From Bacteroidales bacterium (GTDB lineage: Bacteria > Bacteroidota > Bacteroidia > Bacteroidales > GCA-2748055): a stretch of 41,151 nt of DNA. The first letter of the stretch is position 1, and each line of letters starts with the position of its first letter. The stretch is taken from positions 1 to 41,151 of the forward strand of contig JARGFM010000010.1 in NCBI GenBank assembly GCA_029210725.1, written 5' to 3'. Made by a program: the position numbers and the translations under genes. The notes below the pieces were generated by a model. That model saw only the letters and a list, made by a program, of their open reading frames with translations. It was not told the DNA's origin and made no database searches. Below, in pieces: positions 25,419 to 34,825 of the stretch.

Positions 25419-25766
25419 ATGTTTGTTGTATTTACGGTATTGATTGTGGTTACCTGCATCTTTACCATTTTGATCGTACTTGTACAGAATTCAAAAGGTG
25501 GCGGACTGGCATCAAATTTTTCCTCCTCAAACCAGTACATGGGTGTTCGAAAAACAGCCGATTTCCTGGAGAAGGCTACCTGGATCCTGGGATCTGCACT
25601 GATCATTTTTAGTCTTCTGGCCGGAATTACGGTTCCCAAAGCGGGAGAGACTGACAATTCCCGGCTGCAGGGTCAGTTTGACGAAACCATCATGGACCAG
25701 CCGGCTCAAACCATTGACCTTCCCGAATCATTTGGCACAGAACCTGCCGAAGGTGACACAGAATAG
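25419..25766 (+). CDS. secG: preprotein translocase subunit SecG
   Basis: The product has 115 residues: two transmembrane helices (about 3-22 and 53-72) around the conserved loop VLVQNSKGGGLASNFSSSNQYMGVRKTADFLEKAT, then an acidic tail. SecG stabilises the SecYEG channel. It is the last gene of the activator-LptE-TPR-SecG series; a strong terminator starts 28 bp after its stop. Confidence 0.95.
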   Translation: MFVVFTVLIVVTCIFTILIVLVQNSKGGGLASNFSSSNQYMGVRKTADFLEKATWILGSALIIFSLLAGITVPKAGETDNSRLQGQFDETIMDQPAQTIDLPESFGTEPAEGDTE

Positions 25767-25794
25767 CCAGTAGGAATTTTTTTCAGGATGAAAG

Positions 25795-25829
25795 GTGTCA
25801 GTATGTCATATTACTGACACTTTTTTTTT
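25795..25829 (+). terminator. Rho-independent terminator after secG
   Basis: GTGTCAGTA (25795-25803) and TACTGACAC (25812-25820) form a perfect 9-bp stem with an 8-nt loop, followed by nine T residues. Confidence 0.93.
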
Positions 25830-25906
25830 GTTTATCTCCTTTGGCACAAAATGTGATAAAGAGAAAGCGATTTTGATAATGTCGAACTTATAAATACTAA
25901 ACAAAA

Positions 25907-26188
25907 ATGGCAGAACTTAAAGGTAAGATCCTTGCAGGTAAAATTCTTGTCAGACCTTCAGAGGCCGAGGAGAAAACCGCCAGTGGTATCATCATTCCTG
26001 AAACAGCGAAAGAAAAACCACAGCATGGTAAAGTGGTAATGGTAGGAGCAGACAAAAAGGACGAACCCATGGAAGTCAAAGTGGGGGACAAAGTTCTTTA
26101 TGGTAAATTTGCCGGTCAGGAACTAACCATTGATGAAGAAGACTATCTTCTGATTTCACAGAGCGATGTTTTATTCATTACAAAGTAA
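25907..26188 (+). CDS. groES: co-chaperonin GroES
   Basis: The product has 93 residues. Recognisable blocks are GKILAGKILVRPSEAEEKTASGIIIPETAKEKP (core and mobile loop) and VGDKVLYGKFAGQELTIDEEDYLLISQSDVLFI (C-terminal barrel). It forms the heptameric lid of the GroEL chamber. An A-rich leader (ATACTAAACAAAA) precedes the ATG, as is common in this phylum. I do not recognise a CIRCE operator or a clear TAnnTTTG box in the 77 bp between the secG terminator and the start. groEL follows by 22 bp. Confidence 0.96.
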   Translation: MAELKGKILAGKILVRPSEAEEKTASGIIIPETAKEKPQHGKVVMVGADKKDEPMEVKVGDKVLYGKFAGQELTIDEEDYLLISQSDVLFITK

Positions 26189-26204
26189 ATAACCAATAAA
26201 ATAA

Positions 26205-27842
<1,638 letters not shown>

Positions 27843-27866
27843 TCTGAATTACATCCATATACACTC

Positions 27867-27904
27867 AAGAGGTTGGTTCTTACGAGCCAGCCTCTTTTCT
27901 TTTT
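27867..27904 (+). terminator. Rho-independent terminator after groEL
   Basis: AAGAGGTTGG (27867-27876) pairs with CCAGCCTCTT (27887-27896) over 10 bp with one G·T pair. TTCTTTTT follows. Confidence 0.88.
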
Positions 27905-28032
27905 GGTGCCAGGTTCAGCGACGCTTCCTTTTGAAGGGATAAATTCTGTCAGGCCTCCTTCTCGAAAGAATATTGATTGAGGAGCCTACAGCTGGCACAT
28001 GGTGCCAGGTTCAGCGACGAATACAATATTCT
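27904..28032. repeat. Structured repeat region between groEL and lepA
   Basis: The 20-mer TGGTGCCAGGTTCAGCGACG occurs exactly twice in direct orientation, at 27904-27923 and 28000-28019. The second copy is fused to a palindrome, CTGGCAC-ATG-GTGCCAG (27992-28008). AGAATATTG (27967-27975) and CAATATTCT (28024-28032) are perfect inverted arms flanking the second copy. AGGCCTCC and GGAGCCT nearby could also pair imperfectly. It resembles a REP/BIME or MITE-like non-coding element. No coding frame is evident. Confidence 0.65.
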
Positions 28033-28073
28033 GAAGAGAATCCCCGGCTGACAAATTTGTGCCGGAGATTACT

Positions 28074-28081
28074 TATCTTTG
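28074..28081 (+). promoter_or_regulatory. -7 box upstream of lepA
   Basis: TATCTTTG matches TAnnTTTG, 28 bp upstream of the lepA ATG. A TTTG lies at 28056-28059, but the 14-nt spacing is shorter than usual. Confidence 0.5.
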
Positions 28082-28109
28082 TGGGCGCAAAAAAACTGCT
28101 TGATCCCAT

Positions 28110-29897
28110 ATGGCTAATATTCGCAATTTCTGTATCATTGCCCACATCGACCATGGAAAGAGTACTCTGGCCGACAGGTTGCTGATGGCCACCGGCACTC
28201 TGGATGAAAGGGATTTCCAGGATCAGGTACTCGATAATATGGAGCTCGAGCGTGAGCGCGGTATTACCATAAAAAGTCATGCCATCCAGATGGAGTATGA
28301 ATCCGGGGGTATACGCTATTTGCTGAACCTGATCGATACTCCCGGTCATGTGGATTTCTCCTACGAGGTGAGCCGTTCCATTGCCGCCTGCGAAGGGGCC
28401 CTGCTGATTGTGGATGCTACCCAGGGGATCCAGGCCCAGACCATCTCAAACCTCTACCAGGCCATAGACCATGACCTGGAGATCATACCCGTTCTTAATA
28501 AGATGGATATGGAGAGTGCCATGCCCGATGAGGTAAAGGATCAGATCGAGGACCTTATTGGCTGCGGCAGGGATGAAATTATTGAGGCCAGTGGAAAGAC
28601 CGGATTGGGTGTTGAAGAGATCCTGGAGGCTATTATTCAACGTATTCCCGCTCCTGGCGGAGATCCGGAAGCTCCCTTACAGGCACTGATTTTTGATTCA
28701 GTCTTTAACTCTTACCGTGGGATTTTTGCTTATTTCCGGATTATGAATGGAACGATTCGCCAGGGGGAGATGGTTAAATTTGTGGCCACCGGGAAGGAGT
28801 ATGATGCCGATGAGATCGGTGTTCTGAAACTGGGTACCGAACCCAGAAAGCAACTTGCAGCCGGTGATGTGGGTTACATTATTTCGGGTATTAAGACTTC
28901 CAGGGAGGTGAGGGTGGGGGATACCATCACCCATGTGGAGCGTCCCTGCACCGAGGCTATCTCCGGCTTTGAGGATGTAAAACCCATGGTCTTTGCCGGG
29001 ATCTATCCGGTAGACGCGGATGACTATGAAGACCTTCGGAACTCCATTGAGAAACTGCAGCTGAACGATGCTTCGCTCACCTTTGTTCCGGAGTCTTCTG
29101 CTGCCCTGGGTTTTGGATTCCGCTGTGGTTTCCTGGGGTTGCTGCATATGGAAATCATACAGGAGCGGCTCGACAGGGAGTTTAATATGGATGTGATCAC
29201 TACAGTTCCCAATGTCTCTTTTAACGTAGTTACTACCAAAGGGGAGCTTGTGGAGGTACATAATCCTTCAGGCCTGCCAGCGCAAACTGCCATAGATCAT
29301 ATTGAAGAGCCTTATATTACGGCTCAGGTTATTTCAAAAGCCGAATATGTGGGATCTATTATGAATCTATGCCTCGATAAGCGGGGAACACTTAAGAACC
29401 AGGTCTATCTGACCAGCAACCGGGTGGAACTGTCTTTTGACATGCCTCTGGCCGAGATCGTATTTGATTTCTATGACCGGTTAAAAAGCATATCCAAGGG
29501 ATATGCCTCCTTCGATTACCATCCCCATGGATACCGGAAGGCCGATCTGGTAAAGCTGGATATTTTGTTGAACGGGGAGATGGTTGATGCACTCTCCACC
29601 CTGATACACCGGGACAATGCCTATGACTTTGGGCGGAGGATCTGTGTGAAGTTAAAGGAGTTGATTCCACGGCAGCAATACGAGGTGGCTATTCAGGCGG
29701 CCATTGGTGCCAAAGTAATTGCCAGGGAGACCGTAAAGGCGGTGAGAAAAGATGTGACGGCTAAATGTTACGGGGGTGACATTACCAGGAAAAGGAAGCT
29801 GCTTGAAAAGCAGAAGAAGGGAAAGAAAAGAATGCGCCAGGTGGGAAATATTGAAGTACCGCAATCGGCATTTCTGGCGGTACTCAAACTTGATTAG
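28110..29897 (+). CDS. lepA: elongation factor 4 (LepA), ribosome-associated GTPase
   Basis: The product has 595 residues. G motifs are AHIDHGKST (11-19), [17 protein letters not shown] and NKMD. EF-G-like domains II, III and V follow, then the LepA-specific C-terminus ([29 protein letters not shown]). It binds ribosomes and affects elongation or initiation under stress. It is transcribed separately from groESL and converges with the rprY-like gene (12-bp gap). Confidence 0.98.
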   Translation: MANIRNFCIIAHIDHGKSTLADRLLMATGTLDERDFQDQVLDNMELERERGITIKSHAIQMEYESGGIRYLLNLIDTPGHVDFSYEVSRSIAACEGALLIVDATQGIQAQTISNLYQAIDHDLEIIPVLNKMDMESAMPDEVKDQIEDLIGCGRDEIIEASGKTGLGVEEILEAIIQRIPAPGGDPEAPLQALIFDSVFNSYRGIFAYFRIMNGTIRQGEMVKFVATGKEYDADEIGVLKLGTEPRKQLAAGDVGYIISGIKTSREVRVGDTITHVERPCTEAISGFEDVKPMVFAGIYPVDADDYEDLRNSIEKLQLNDASLTFVPESSAALGFGFRCGFLGLLHMEIIQERLDREFNMDVITTVPNVSFNVVTTKGELVEVHNPSGLPAQTAIDHIEEPYITAQVISKAEYVGSIMNLCLDKRGTLKNQVYLTSNRVELSFDMPLAEIVFDFYDRLKSISKGYASFDYHPHGYRKADLVKLDILLNGEMVDALSTLIHRDNAYDFGRRICVKLKELIPRQQYEVAIQAAIGAKVIARETVKAVRKDVTAKCYGGDITRKRKLLEKQKKGKKRMRQVGNIEVPQSAFLAVLKLD

Positions 29898-29909
29898 TCT
29901 CCTTCCGGA

Positions 29910-30608
29910 TTACCTTTCGTCCAGCACCAGTTTATACCCTTTCCCGTGAACATTAATGATCTGTACCCCGGAATCCGCTTTGAGATACTTCCGAAGCTTG
30001 GTGATATATACATCCATGCTTCTGGCATTGAAGTAGTTATCGTCAATCCAGATGGCCTTCAAGGCAAAATTCCGTTCCAGAACCTGATTGATGTTATTGC
30101 AGAGCAGTTTTAAAAGTTCAGACTCCTTGGTGGTCAGTTTCTGTTCGATACCGTTACCGCTGAGCATTTGTTTGTTCACATCGAAAGTAAAGGACCCAAT
30201 TTCCCAGCTCTCTTTTTCTGCGCCCCGGCTTCCCTTGGTCCGGCGGAGGATGGCTTCAATTCTGAAGAGCAGCTCCTCCATACTGAATGGTTTGGTCATG
30301 TAGTCGTCGGCACCCAGGGAAAAGCCTTCCAGAACATCTTCCTTCATGGATTTGGCAGTCAGAAATATAATGGGGATGCTGCTGTTAAGCATCCTTATTT
30401 CAGAGGCCAGGGTAAAACCATCTTTGACAGGCATCATCACATCCAGGAGGCACAGGTCGTAATGGAATTGTTCAAAGTGTCTGAATGCCTTCTCCCCATT
30501 GCTTACCCAGTCAGTTTCATAATTCTTTGCCTGAAGATATTCCTGGAGCAGGGAGCCCAGGTTTTCGTCATCTTCTGCCAGTAATATGCGGTGCTTTATC
30601 TCCTTCAT
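29910..30608 (-). CDS. rprY: OmpR-family response regulator, RprY-like
   Basis: The product has 232 residues. The receiver domain has the acidic pocket EDD (12-14), phospho-acceptor Asp56 (LCLLDVMMP) and LTAK (105-108). The C-terminal winged helix is of OmpR/PhoB type (KLTTKESELLKLLCNN, SMDVYITKLRKYL). It closely resembles Bacteroides RprY (EDDENLGSLLQEYLQAKNYE, ADDYMTKPFSMEELLFRIEAILRR). RprY is reported to repress oxidative-stress and metabolic genes; the same role here is inferred. The ATG overlaps the stop of the kinase gene. Confidence 0.93.
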   Translation of the reverse strand: MKEIKHRILLAEDDENLGSLLQEYLQAKNYETDWVSNGEKAFRHFEQFHYDLCLLDVMMPVKDGFTLASEIRMLNSSIPIIFLTAKSMKEDVLEGFSLGADDYMTKPFSMEELLFRIEAILRRTKGSRGAEKESWEIGSFTFDVNKQMLSGNGIEQKLTTKESELLKLLCNNINQVLERNFALKAIWIDDNYFNARSMDVYITKLRKYLKADSGVQIINVHGKGYKLVLDER

Positions 30609-32233
30609 TGCTCCTTCTGTTGTATTTGCTCCTCCAAAGGTAATTGAATATCAAACCTGGAGCCCTTATCGGGTTCGCTTTTTATTTTAATGGTTCCACC
30701 ATGTTGCTCCACAATCAGTTTTACATAACTGAGTCCCAGTCCGAATCCCTTCACATTATGGACGTTCCCGGTGGGAACCCGGTAAAATTTATCGAAGATT
30801 CGTTTTTGGTCCTCTTTACTGATTCCTATACCGTTATCGGCCACGGAGACTATCACGGAACTATTTATATTGGCGGTGGAGATGGTAATTTCGGGTTTTC
30901 GGTTTGTATATTTTATGGCATTTTCCAGCAGGTTGGATACCACATTGGTGAGATGTACCAAATCGCCGGTAACGACCGCCTGATCGGCTTCGGGAATGAA
31001 CGCCAGTTTTCCTCCCCGCTTATCCATCTGGAGCAGAAAGTTTTGAGCGACGGTCTCGATAATATCATGCATGTCAACGGGTTCATTCTTCAGCTTCAGT
31101 TCACCATGGTCGAATATGGCCATCTGGAGTACCCTCTCTACCTGGTAACCCAGCTGCTTGCTTTCTGTCTGAATGATCCGCGATATCTGGCCCAGGTTTT
31201 TCTGCTCCTCGGGGATCGACCGGTCGTTGAGCATCTGAGAGGCCAGGCTGATTGTTGAGATGGGTGTTTTTAATTCATGGGTCATGTTGTTGACAAAGTC
31301 GTTTTTCATCTCCGAAAGACGCTTTTGCTTAAACATGATATAGAGCGTCAGACTAAACATGACGATAATAAACAGGGTGATTATCAGGGAAGAACCACCC
31401 ATGATTCCCATGGATTTGCGAAGCAGCTCCTTTTCCTGGGGAAAATAAACACTGATATAGGTGGAACGGTTAAACACACTGCTGGGAAACAGGGGTCTTC
31501 GGAAATACCGGACCTGCTCATATTCATTGAAATTTTCCGAACTAAAATAGGGAGGGTGTCCCTGTTCGTAAACGGCGTATTCGAAAGGGATCCCAACACC
31601 ACGGGCGCTTAGTTTTTCTGAGAGTGATGCCTCGATCATGGCCCCGGAGATATTTTCCAGTACTTCACCCTCGTCCATCAGCATCTTCTTGATAATTTGA
31701 TCCACGAAAAACTCTTGTTTCTCAATCTGTCTTCTCAGTTCTCTCCGGACCATTTCTGGATTCATGGCAGAAACAAGGATGGTATCCTGCAGCGAAGGAT
31801 CCTCACCCAAAACCACCAGAAGCGAATCGTTGATCATGGCTACTTTCTGGTTTATGAGTGTCTGGTCAGGCGCCGTATAGGTAAAAGTTGCGGTCTCTTC
31901 GTAGCTGATCTCCCCGATTTCTTCTGTTTCCAGGTCAGTATTTTCACTTCCTCTGGTCCGGTCATAGGAGCTGCGGGTATCAATATGGAAATTCCAGACT
32001 GCCTGGCTTTGATACTGAAGCACGGGGGGACGGATTTCATCGAGAATCGAAATCACGGTTTCGTTCTGAACCAGCTCGTCCGATATATCAGATAATACAC
32101 CTATTACGGCCAGACCAAGCTGATGTTCCTCGGCGTCCAGATAACGTCTGATCCAGTATACCTGCACAAGAATCATAGCCACCATGGCGACGGCGAGAAA
32201 GAGGGAAACAATCCAGAGTATGGTTCGGCTCAT
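30605..32233 (-). CDS. rprX: sensor histidine kinase, RprX-like
   Basis: The product has 542 residues. TM1 (about 7-27) and TM2 (about 281-301) bracket a sensor region of about 250 residues. The H-box MTHELKTPIST gives phospho-accepting His319, and the HATPase domain has NAIKYTN, VADNGIGI and GFGLGLSYV. It autophosphorylates and passes phosphate to the adjacent regulator, whose gene overlaps its stop by 4 bp. The layout matches Bacteroides RprX. TATCTTTG at 32238-32245 ends 4 bp before its ATG, so the transcript is probably leaderless. Confidence 0.92.
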   Translation of the reverse strand: MSRTILWIVSLFLAVAMVAMILVQVYWIRRYLDAEEHQLGLAVIGVLSDISDELVQNETVISILDEIRPPVLQYQSQAVWNFHIDTRSSYDRTRGSENTDLETEEIGEISYEETATFTYTAPDQTLINQKVAMINDSLLVVLGEDPSLQDTILVSAMNPEMVRRELRRQIEKQEFFVDQIIKKMLMDEGEVLENISGAMIEASLSEKLSARGVGIPFEYAVYEQGHPPYFSSENFNEYEQVRYFRRPLFPSSVFNRSTYISVYFPQEKELLRKSMGIMGGSSLIITLFIIVMFSLTLYIMFKQKRLSEMKNDFVNNMTHELKTPISTISLASQMLNDRSIPEEQKNLGQISRIIQTESKQLGYQVERVLQMAIFDHGELKLKNEPVDMHDIIETVAQNFLLQMDKRGGKLAFIPEADQAVVTGDLVHLTNVVSNLLENAIKYTNRKPEITISTANINSSVIVSVADNGIGISKEDQKRIFDKFYRVPTGNVHNVKGFGLGLSYVKLIVEQHGGTIKIKSEPDKGSRFDIQLPLEEQIQQKEQ

Positions 32234-32237
32234 GACT

Positions 32238-32245
32238 CAAAGATA
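32238..32245 (-). promoter_or_regulatory. -7 box of the rprXY-like operon
   Basis: TATCTTTG on the minus strand matches TAnnTTTG and lies 4 bp before the kinase start codon. No clear -33 element is seen. Confidence 0.5.
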
Positions 32246-32321
32246 GTAGTCCTCACCGGTTCATCCAGAGTGTTTTAACAATCTTTAACTTCCTTTAAAG
32301 CAATCTAACGATATTCTGAAA

Positions 32322-32421
32322 TAAATTTGTTCCAGACAATAAGATGCTTTAGCAGGCAAATTGGTTTAGTTTTAGGGTTTATTGGTGTACAGCTGCCCGC
32401 CCTCCCGGCGGGCAGTTTTTT
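32322..32421 (+). ncRNA. candidate small RNA: orphan promoter box plus intrinsic terminator
   Basis: TAAATTTG (32322-32329) matches the -7 consensus. About 65 bp later a perfect intrinsic terminator follows. No plus-strand gene lies between the divergent kinase gene and the terminator. A transcript of about 80-90 nt, starting near 32335, would explain both signals. A regulatory leader with attenuator for the J-domain gene (start 32465) is the main alternative. Inference from signals only. Confidence 0.4.
32393..32421 (+). terminator. Rho-independent terminator with no upstream gene
   Basis: CTGCCCGCC (32393-32401) and GGCGGGCAG (32407-32415) form a perfect 9-bp GC-rich stem with a CTCCC loop, followed by six T residues on the plus strand. 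The minus strand has no T tract, so it does not serve the kinase gene. Confidence 0.85.
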
Positions 32422-32464
32422 GTTGCTTAGCCCGGAATGAATAACTTGCAGAAAAGTATCCCCT

Positions 32465-33700
32465 TTGGCTCAGCTTAAGCACTATAGTATACTGGGACTG
32501 GCTCCCGGAGCTACGAAGAAAGAGATCAAGAGTGCCTACCGGAAACTGGCATTCAAATACCACCCGGACCGGAACCAGTCGGCCGGAGCCGCCAGGAAAT
32601 TCCAGGAAATTACCGAAGCTTATAACTCCTTATTTGAGCATCCTGACAGGGAAGCGGAAAGGGCCTCCTCCTATGAAGAACGGGTTGCAGACGAACTTCG
32701 AAGAAAGGAGCGTGAAAGAATGCAGCAGCGGGCCCGGGCCCAGAGAGAGAAAAAGCAGCAGCAGGACGACTATTTCAAGCGACCGGAGTGGCACGATCCC
32801 ATTCTGCTAATGAGATATGCAGGAAATGGCATCCTTCTTCTTTTTGCAATTGCCGCCATCGTTGCACCCCTGCTTATAGCCGTTTTCGGGGATCCGGCAA
32901 GCCTGGCAGGCACCTTTGTTTTTCTAGTGATGGGGGTGTTTCTCCTGGTCCACATCTACCAGAACAGAAAGTCCTGGTTCCGGCTGGGAAAACTGAACAC
33001 CTCCCTGAATGACCTCTACGGATTTTTCAGACTTTTACCAGGAGAACCGGGTAAAGACAAGTGCTGCTATTGCCGCAGTACCATGGCCGACGGCAAGCCT
33101 TACAAAATTGAGTTAATTAATACCATCGATATTGAGGTTCGTTCATTCGGGGCCCTGAACCACGTGGCCGCATACAAAAATAAGGTCAGACGGGTGGTGG
33201 TTCCCCGCAGTGCCAGGGCCCTGTATTATCACCGGATGGTCTCTCTGGTCAAAGCGCTGATCATCCTGATTTTCCTGCTCTTTTTTCCTGTGACGAGCAT
33301 TTTGTGGCGTTTTATTGCCGGATTGCTTGCCGCGGGGATATTTGCCACAGTGATACTGAAGCTGGCAAAAGTCCGCTCCAAGGTCTCTTACCTGCTCACA
33401 CCTGGGCTGATGATAAAGACAGGCATCTGGATCCTCGCTCTTGCTTTGATAAGCAGCACAGGGCCAGGATTTGATATCCAGGTATCGGGTTATGTGTATC
33501 TGGTGGTGGCCGGCCTTCTGTTTTTGCTGGATATGGTATTTGATCTGTTGATGGGCTTCCTGCCTGTCTACCGGAAGCTTTTCAGACCTGTGATACCACA
33601 GGGAACCATACTGGACGGTCTCTACCGGGAAGGGTATCAGAATTACCAGGAACTGCCGGTCTATTCGGTGATATATCCATTAATCAGATGGCTGTTCTGA
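32465..33700 (+). CDS. membrane-anchored J-domain protein
   Basis: The product has 411 residues. An N-terminal J domain (about 4-65) has the HPD tripeptide at 33-35, so it can stimulate an Hsp70. A charged helix rich in Arg, Lys and Gln (about 66-103) leads to about six transmembrane helices, near 120-140, 148-166, 260-280, 284-302, 318-332 and 342-362. A soluble loop at about 195-255 includes CCYC (200-203). There is no G/F-rich region or DnaJ zinc domain. The start is TTG; no ATG is in frame after the TGA at 32438-32440. A 13-codon ORF (32437-32478) overlaps the start in another frame. It may recruit DnaK to the membrane. Confidence 0.82.
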   Translation: MAQLKHYSILGLAPGATKKEIKSAYRKLAFKYHPDRNQSAGAARKFQEITEAYNSLFEHPDREAERASSYEERVADELRRKERERMQQRARAQREKKQQQDDYFKRPEWHDPILLMRYAGNGILLLFAIAAIVAPLLIAVFGDPASLAGTFVFLVMGVFLLVHIYQNRKSWFRLGKLNTSLNDLYGFFRLLPGEPGKDKCCYCRSTMADGKPYKIELINTIDIEVRSFGALNHVAAYKNKVRRVVVPRSARALYYHRMVSLVKALIILIFLLFFPVTSILWRFIAGLLAAGIFATVILKLAKVRSKVSYLLTPGLMIKTGIWILALALISSTGPGFDIQVSGYVYLVVAGLLFLLDMVFDLLMGFLPVYRKLFRPVIPQGTILDGLYREGYQNYQELPVYSVIYPLIRWLF

Positions 33701-34126
33701 CTACCATAGAAACAGCCTATCTTTGTTTTTGATCCTGCCCAGGTCAGTAGGCACACACATTCTTACCGGCTCCAGGGCTCCGAGGGCTTGCATAAACCCG
33801 CTGATCCTCAAGGTATTGATTTCTCCCTGGATATGAATCAGATAGTCGATGTTCTTTAATTCGTCCAGGTAGTATCCATTTTCGGTCCGGTTTTTAATGA
33901 TGCGGTAGGTGATCATGGCATTGTCTTCGTGGAAGGCGAACAGGGAAAAAACCTGTTCCTGTTTCAGTCTGGGATGAAAAAGCTGGAGATCTTCCTGCTT
34001 CTCGAAATTCATCTCCAGGGACCGGTTTATCATCCAGCACAGCTTATAGTCAGTTTCATCTGTAACCACCCCCAGCAGGCAAAAATCCTCCTCGATGGAC
34101 AGTCCCAGTTTATGTTTTTTTACCAT
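33701..34126 (-). CDS. IPExxxVDY family protein
   Basis: The 141-residue product resembles the Bacteroidetes IPExxxVDY family. The motif region appears as LDELKNIDYLIHIQG, with the conserved FCLLGVVTDETDYKLCWMINR near the N-terminus. The function is unknown. ATG 34126 overlaps the rnc stop codon (TGATG), so translation is probably coupled; a GTG one codon upstream is possible. The rnc-IPExxxVDY order recurs in the phylum, as far as I recall. Confidence 0.75.
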   Translation of the reverse strand: MVKKHKLGLSIEEDFCLLGVVTDETDYKLCWMINRSLEMNFEKQEDLQLFHPRLKQEQVFSLFAFHEDNAMITYRIIKNRTENGYYLDELKNIDYLIHIQGEINTLRISGFMQALGALEPVRMCVPTDLGRIKNKDRLFLW

Positions 34127-34821
34127 CACAATAAGGTGTGAATGCTTTTCAGGGCTATTTTTGAGGCCTGCTGTTCGGCCTCCTTCTTAGAGTCGCCTCT
34201 ACCGGTTCCCTTCTCCTCTGCATTGATATGGACAGTAGAAACAAAAGAGGGTGATTTCCTCCCGTCTATATGTTCCTCTTTGCTGTCAAAGATTATTTCC
34301 ATCCTGTTTTTCTGGCTCCATTCGATAATCCTGCTTTTATAGTCAGGATCTTTCTTCACCAGCTGTACCAGGTCGATATGCCGCTTCATAATCTTCCTTT
34401 CGAAGAATTTCCTGGCAGCCCGGTAACCCCTGTCCAGGTAAATGGCCCCAATGATCGCTTCAAGAGCATTCCCGTAGGTATGTTTTGATTTGCTTCCTGT
34501 GTTAACTCCGGGGTTGATCATTGCGGGTATTCCGATCTTAATGGCCAGGTAATCCAGGTTTTTACGCTTGACGATACGGGCACGGAGTTTAGTCATAAAT
34601 CCCTCGTCACCCTGTGGAAAGCGCTGAAACAGGTGATCGGCCACGATGGCATCCAGCACTGCATCGCCCAGGTATTCCAGACGTTCATTATTGAGATGAT
34701 TTCCGGAGGGATTCTTTTGAAGGGCCGACCTGGGTATGAGGGCCAGTTTGTACAGAGATATATGGCGAGGCAGGAAGCCAAGCAAACGAACCAGATCCAA
34801 ATAGAATCTTCGGTTCTTCAA
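34126..34821 (-). CDS. rnc: ribonuclease III
   Basis: I place the start at TTG 34821 (231 residues, LKNRRFYLDLVRLLGFLPRHISLYKLALI). It has AAGGA eight bases upstream and lies 4 bp after the fabF stop. An ATG at 34878 would overlap fabF by 53 bp and add 19 non-conserved residues. The nuclease signature is NNERLEYLGDAVLDAIVADHLF and the second catalytic block is GNALEAIIGAIYLDRG. A double-stranded RNA-binding domain ends the protein (from about 160). It processes rRNA precursors and structured mRNAs. Confidence 0.95.
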   Translation of the reverse strand: MKNRRFYLDLVRLLGFLPRHISLYKLALIPRSALQKNPSGNHLNNERLEYLGDAVLDAIVADHLFQRFPQGDEGFMTKLRARIVKRKNLDYLAIKIGIPAMINPGVNTGSKSKHTYGNALEAIIGAIYLDRGYRAARKFFERKIMKRHIDLVQLVKKDPDYKSRIIEWSQKNRMEIIFDSKEEHIDGRKSPSFVSTVHINAEEKGTGRGDSKKEAEQQASKIALKSIHTLL

Positions 34822-34825
34822 TGTC

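Noticed and set aside
25767-25906. Possible CIRCE operator before groES
   Set aside because: No TTAGCACTC-N9-GAGTGCTAA-like inverted repeat is present. The only strong inverted repeat here is the secG terminator.
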